This document shows positions 61,218-64,000 of a stretch of 64,000 nucleotides of DNA, one piece after another. Numbering within the stretch: position 1 is the stretch's first letter; each line of letters starts with the position of its first letter. The stretch is from Streptomyces sp. WMMB303 (GTDB taxonomy: Bacteria > Actinomycetota > Actinomycetes > Streptomycetales > Streptomycetaceae): contig NZ_JARKIN010000001.1 in assembly GCF_029351045.1 (NCBI RefSeq), positions 1,760,001-1,824,000 of the forward strand, in the 5' to 3' direction. Both the position numbers and the translations under genes were made by a program. A model generated the notes under the pieces. It saw only the letters and a list, made by a program, of their open reading frames with translations, was not told where the DNA came from and did no database searches.

Positions 61218-62159
61218 GTGCAGAAACTGCCCGTCGTCGTCGCGATACCGACCAGGAACGAGGCGGAGAACATCGCCACCACCGTCCGGTCGGTGATCGA
61301 CCACTTCGCGCATGTCGTCGTGGTCGACTCGGACAGCACGGACGACACCCGCGCGCTCGCCGCGGCGGAGGGGGCCGAGGTGCTGCCCTACACCTGGGAC
61401 GGCCGGTACCCGAAGAAGAAACAGTGGTGCCTGGAGCACGTCCACCCGCGGACCGACTGGATCTTCTTCCTCGACGGCGACGAGACGCCCAGCGCGGAGC
61501 TGCTGGCCGAGCTGCGGCAGCTCTTCAGTCCGCCGCCCGGGCTCACGCTGCGCCCGGCCGCGTTCGACATCCCGCTCGGCTACTGGTTCGCCGGACGCCG
61601 CCTCCGGCACGGGTACACCATCGTCAAGCGGGTGCTGCTGGACCGCACCCGCTGCCGCTTCCCGGAGCCCGACGACCTGGCCGCACCGGGCATGGGCGAA
61701 CAGGAGGGCCACTACCAGCCGCTGGCCGATCCGGTGGTGCGGCTTCGCGCCCCCATCGAGCACCGGGATCTGGATCCGGTGCGTACCTGGTTCGAGCGGC
61801 ACAACCGGTACTCGGACTGGGAGGCGTGGCTGGAGCGGCACCCGGTCGTGCGCGAGCAGATCCGGCAGGCCAAGACCCGGCAGGGCCGCCTCTTCCACCG
61901 GGCGCCGCTCAAGCCGCTGGTGTCCTTCGCCTACGCCTACGGCTGGAAGCGGGGGTTCCTCGACGGCCGGGCCGGGCTGGACTACGCGCTGGCGATGAGC
62001 TTCTACCGCTGGCAGATCGGTCTCAAGGCCCGCGAGGGGGCCGCCGGGGAGCCGGCCGCGGTCACCGCGTCGTCGGCGCCGGGCGGGCGGCGGCACCGGC
62101 TCGTTCCCGCACCTGCCCGTACACCTCCCGCAGGGTGTCGACCACCGCGTCGAGAGTGA
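61218..62159 (+). CDS. family 2 glycosyltransferase (WaaE-like)
   Basis: The fold begins VVVAIPTRNEAENI, with VVDSDSTDDT and FLDGDETP (nucleotide-sugar and metal binding), then RRLRHGYTIVKRVLLDR, typical of the KdtX/WaaE-type GT2 enzymes. It adds a sugar to the growing chain or a lipid/lipooligosaccharide acceptor. GTG 61218 has GGAGAG seven bases upstream; a coupled GTG at 61146 would add a Pro/Glu-rich 24-residue tail. Its 3' end overlaps the convergent GT4 gene by 98 bases. Confidence 0.87.
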   Translation: MQKLPVVVAIPTRNEAENIATTVRSVIDHFAHVVVVDSDSTDDTRALAAAEGAEVLPYTWDGRYPKKKQWCLEHVHPRTDWIFFLDGDETPSAELLAELRQLFSPPPGLTLRPAAFDIPLGYWFAGRRLRHGYTIVKRVLLDRTRCRFPEPDDLAAPGMGEQEGHYQPLADPVVRLRAPIEHRDLDPVRTWFERHNRYSDWEAWLERHPVVREQIRQAKTRQGRLFHRAPLKPLVSFAYAYGWKRGFLDGRAGLDYALAMSFYRWQIGLKAREGAAGEPAAVTASSAPGGRRHRLVPAPARTPPAGCRPPRRE

Positions 62160-63258
62160 AGCTCTCGCGCGCCAACTGCCAGGCGGCCCGCGACGCGGCG
62201 GCACCGGCGGCCTCGTCCAGCAGTTCCAGCACGGCGCGGCCGATCCGGGGCCCGTTCTCCGGGTCGTCCGGCGCGCTGTCCACCACCCGCCCGGCGCCGG
62301 CCGCGGCCACGTCGGGCGCCAGACCGCTGGTGCGGGTGACGACGACCGGCAGCCCCACCGACAGCGCCTCCAGCACCGAGACGGAGAAGGCGTCCTTGAT
62401 GGACGGCAGGACATACACCTCGCTCTCCCGCAGCCGCGCGAGCACCCCCGCGTGGTCGAGCGCGCCGACGTACTCCAGCGCGTGCCCGACCCCCAGCGAG
62501 CGGGCGCGCGCCAGCATCTCGCCGGCCAGCGCGCCGGTGTCCGGCCCGGCCAGCACGAACCGCGCCTCCGGGTACTTCTCCAGCACCGTCGGCATCGCCC
62601 CGACGAAGTCCTGGGGGCGTTTGCCCTCCTGCACCCGTGCGCAGTACAGCACCGTGGGCGGCCGGCCCGGTGCCCGCCCGGTGTTGCGGGCGGGCTGCGG
62701 GACGACGCCGTTGACCAGCCGGTACGCCGGACCCATCGGCTCCGGCGCCAGCACCGCCTCGGTCAGCTTCCGCTCCTGCTCGGTGAGATGGAGCACGGCA
62801 TCGGCCTTGCGCAGGACCCGGCGCAGGCCCAGCACGTCCACGGCCCGGGCCACCCGCTTCTCGGTGGGGTCGATCATGCCGTGCGTCTGCAGCACCAGAG
62901 GGCGGCCCAGCGCGGAGGCCAGCAGCGCGACCGGGAGCGTCACCAGGTCGCGCATCAGGTGGACATGGACGACGTCGGCCGAGCGCAGCATGCGCGGCGC
63001 CGCCGCCAGCAGCGCCGCCGAGGTGATACCGCTGACCTCGAACTGCGGCAGCAGGGCGCGGGCCTGGAAGAGGCGGGCCGGGACGCCGTCCACGGTGCGC
63101 GGCAGCCGCCGGCCCGCGGGGAACCCGTCGCCCAGCGCCACCAGGGCCGCCTGGTCGCCCCGCGCCCGCAGCCCGCGGCACAGATTCAGGGCGACCCTGG
63201 TGGGGCCGCCGAAGTCATGGGTGGGCGTGTGCAGCGTGACGATGTGCAGCGCCTTCAA
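62062..63258 (-). CDS. family 4 glycosyltransferase
   Basis: The 398-residue GT-B enzyme shows KALHIVTLHTPTHDFGGPTRVA at the start, VLYCARVQEGKRPQDFV at the linker and the donor-binding SIKDAFSVSVLEALSVGLPVV (the E-x7-E region) of GT4. It probably transfers a hexose or deoxyhexose in the polymer repeat. TTG 63258 has GAGGGG six bases upstream. The gene is convergent with the GT2 gene and overlaps it by 98 bases at the 3' ends. Confidence 0.9.
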   Translation of the reverse strand: MKALHIVTLHTPTHDFGGPTRVALNLCRGLRARGDQAALVALGDGFPAGRRLPRTVDGVPARLFQARALLPQFEVSGITSAALLAAAPRMLRSADVVHVHLMRDLVTLPVALLASALGRPLVLQTHGMIDPTEKRVARAVDVLGLRRVLRKADAVLHLTEQERKLTEAVLAPEPMGPAYRLVNGVVPQPARNTGRAPGRPPTVLYCARVQEGKRPQDFVGAMPTVLEKYPEARFVLAGPDTGALAGEMLARARSLGVGHALEYVGALDHAGVLARLRESEVYVLPSIKDAFSVSVLEALSVGLPVVVTRTSGLAPDVAAAGAGRVVDSAPDDPENGPRIGRAVLELLDEAAGAAASRAAWQLARESFTLDAVVDTLREVYGQVRERAGAAARPAPTTR

Positions 63259-63286
63259 TGGTGTCCCCTCCCCTGGCCGCGTCGAC

Positions 63287-63304
63287 GATATTAGTCGGTA
63301 TATC
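63287..63304. promoter_or_regulatory. AT-rich inverted repeat between GT4 and polymerase-like gene
   Basis: GATAT-N8-ATATC, the most A+T-rich patch of this junction, lies in the divergent promoter region and includes possible -10 sequences for both directions. Confidence 0.4.
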
Positions 63305-63393
63305 TGCTTCTGCTCTGCTCCTTCATGGTTTCCGCGGGTTCCGCGGGTTCCGCCTCCCGCCGCCGCGGGATGGCGCCGGTGCCGGGGGCAGCC

Positions 63394-64000
63394 ATGAACA
63401 CCGGAAGTCCGGCCACCGCGCCGCGGCAGCGGTTCGCCGCGACGGCGCCCCGCGCGGTGCTCTCCCGGGCGCTGGCCGTCCCGCTGGTGGCGGCACTCGT
63501 CGCGGTACTGCCCGCGGCGGTCGCCACCCAGCCCGGGCCCGGGCCGCACGACGCCGCCTACTGGCTCCAGTCGGCGACCTGCGCCTACTCCGGCACCCGG
63601 CTGGCGGCCATGGTGCTGACCACGCACCGCCGGCTCATCCAGGGCGCGTTCTGGCTGTTCTGCTACATCGCCATGGGAATCGCACCGCTGGCCCAGACGG
63701 TGCTGGCCAGCACCCCGACCCCGGTGGTCGGGCCGCGCGCGGACACCGTGCTGGCCTCGGCGCTGGTGCTGGCGGGTCTCGTCGCCTTCGACGTGGGCGC
63801 CCTGCTGGCCCGCCACCGGCCGCCGCTGCGCAGCCGGATGCACGAGCGCCACCGGCCCGCGGCGGTCGTCGGGCCGCGCAGGCTGTACGCGCTGTGCGCG
63901 GTGGCACTGGCGGGCAGCGGGCTGCTGATCGCCAGGCTGGACGGGCCGGGCGTCTTCTTCAGCAACCGGCAGGAGATCAGCGAGACGCTCGGCGGGACGG
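63394..64000 (+). CDS. polytopic membrane protein, probable O-antigen/EPS polymerase (3' end beyond window)
   Basis: From ATG 63394 (GGGGG five bases upstream; ATG 63325 and 63370 are in frame alternatives) the frame stays open to the window end, 202 codons. At least five hydrophobic segments (VPLVAALVAVLPAAVA, FWLFCYIAMGIAPLAQTVL, VLASALVLAGLVAFDVGALL, LYALCAVALAGSGLLI) alternate with basic loops, as in Wzy-like polymerases that join repeat units outside the membrane. It is divergent from the GT4 gene. Family not certain because the C-terminus is missing. Confidence 0.7.
   Translation, partial: MNTGSPATAPRQRFAATAPRAVLSRALAVPLVAALVAVLPAAVATQPGPGPHDAAYWLQSATCAYSGTRLAAMVLTTHRRLIQGAFWLFCYIAMGIAPLAQTVLASTPTPVVGPRADTVLASALVLAGLVAFDVGALLARHRPPLRSRMHERHRPAAVVGPRRLYALCAVALAGSGLLIARLDGPGVFFSNRQEISETLGGT

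Noticed and set aside
1..64000. Mobile element or prophage as carrier of the duplicated modules
   Set aside because: No transposase, integrase, tRNA-linked attachment site or terminal repeats were recognised anywhere; only composition of the module 1 end hints at transfer.

Overview
The window is very G+C-rich (about 70 per cent or more in most stretches), uses GTG and TTG starts freely, and carries many families typical of filamentous actinomycetes: WhiJ-like XRE/DUF397 pairs, an AfsR-like regulator, rare TTA codons, leaderless promoters, WXG-motif proteins and F420 reductase. A Streptomyces or close relative is by far the best fit. No rRNA, tRNA, CRISPR array, transposase or integrase was recognised.

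Layout. 1-3.1 kb: a small membrane protein, a first XRE/DUF397 cassette with a divergent small gene that looks frameshifted, and the remnant of a NarL-type response regulator. 3.1-16 kb: a secreted subtilisin and its neighbouring regulator, a copper oxidase with a small membrane protein, NAD synthetase, an MFS exporter, a membrane-anchored EEP-family hydrolase, panB, and a DrrAB-like ABC exporter. 15.8-27.2 kb: a large AfsR-like ATPase regulator, a His-rich secreted mini-protein, a divergent LysR/EamA pair with a clear palindromic operator, an M50 protease, a 14-TM exporter, a VOC protein, a lipoprotein and an F420-dependent NADP reductase.

27.3-48.1 kb is the accessory heart. Two paralogous three-gene modules (27.3-30.8 and 45.0-48.1 kb, both on the minus strand) encode a small helical protein, a 720-804 residue protein with an N-terminal WXG motif, and a lipoprotein whose start overlaps the end of the large gene. 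Between them lie an rRNA/tRNA methylase, a NHLM-type peptide export operon (a double-glycine precursor with a Cys-free Gly/Val-rich core, a HlyD-like adaptor, a C39-peptidase ABC transporter and a second ABC transporter), a second WhiJ-like cassette paralogous to the first but inverted, a 2-hydroxyacid dehydrogenase, an MFS exporter, methionine aminopeptidase, and an iron-box controlled heme oxygenase. 

48.3-54.2 kb: RtcB RNA ligase, an AtzG-like/amidase/TetR operon divergent from a metallo-beta-lactamase-fold hydrolase, a MerR regulator and an SDR. 54.5-64.0 kb: an exopolysaccharide locus with an initiating sugar-phosphate transferase, GDP-L-fucose synthesis (gmd and fcl, divergent), a large secreted beta-propeller/DNRLRE protein, a lipoprotein, two glycosyltransferases and a membrane protein cut by the window end. 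TTA codons in the second XRE gene, one WXG-module small gene, gmd and the secreted propeller gene suggest that several of these systems share bldA-linked developmental control.
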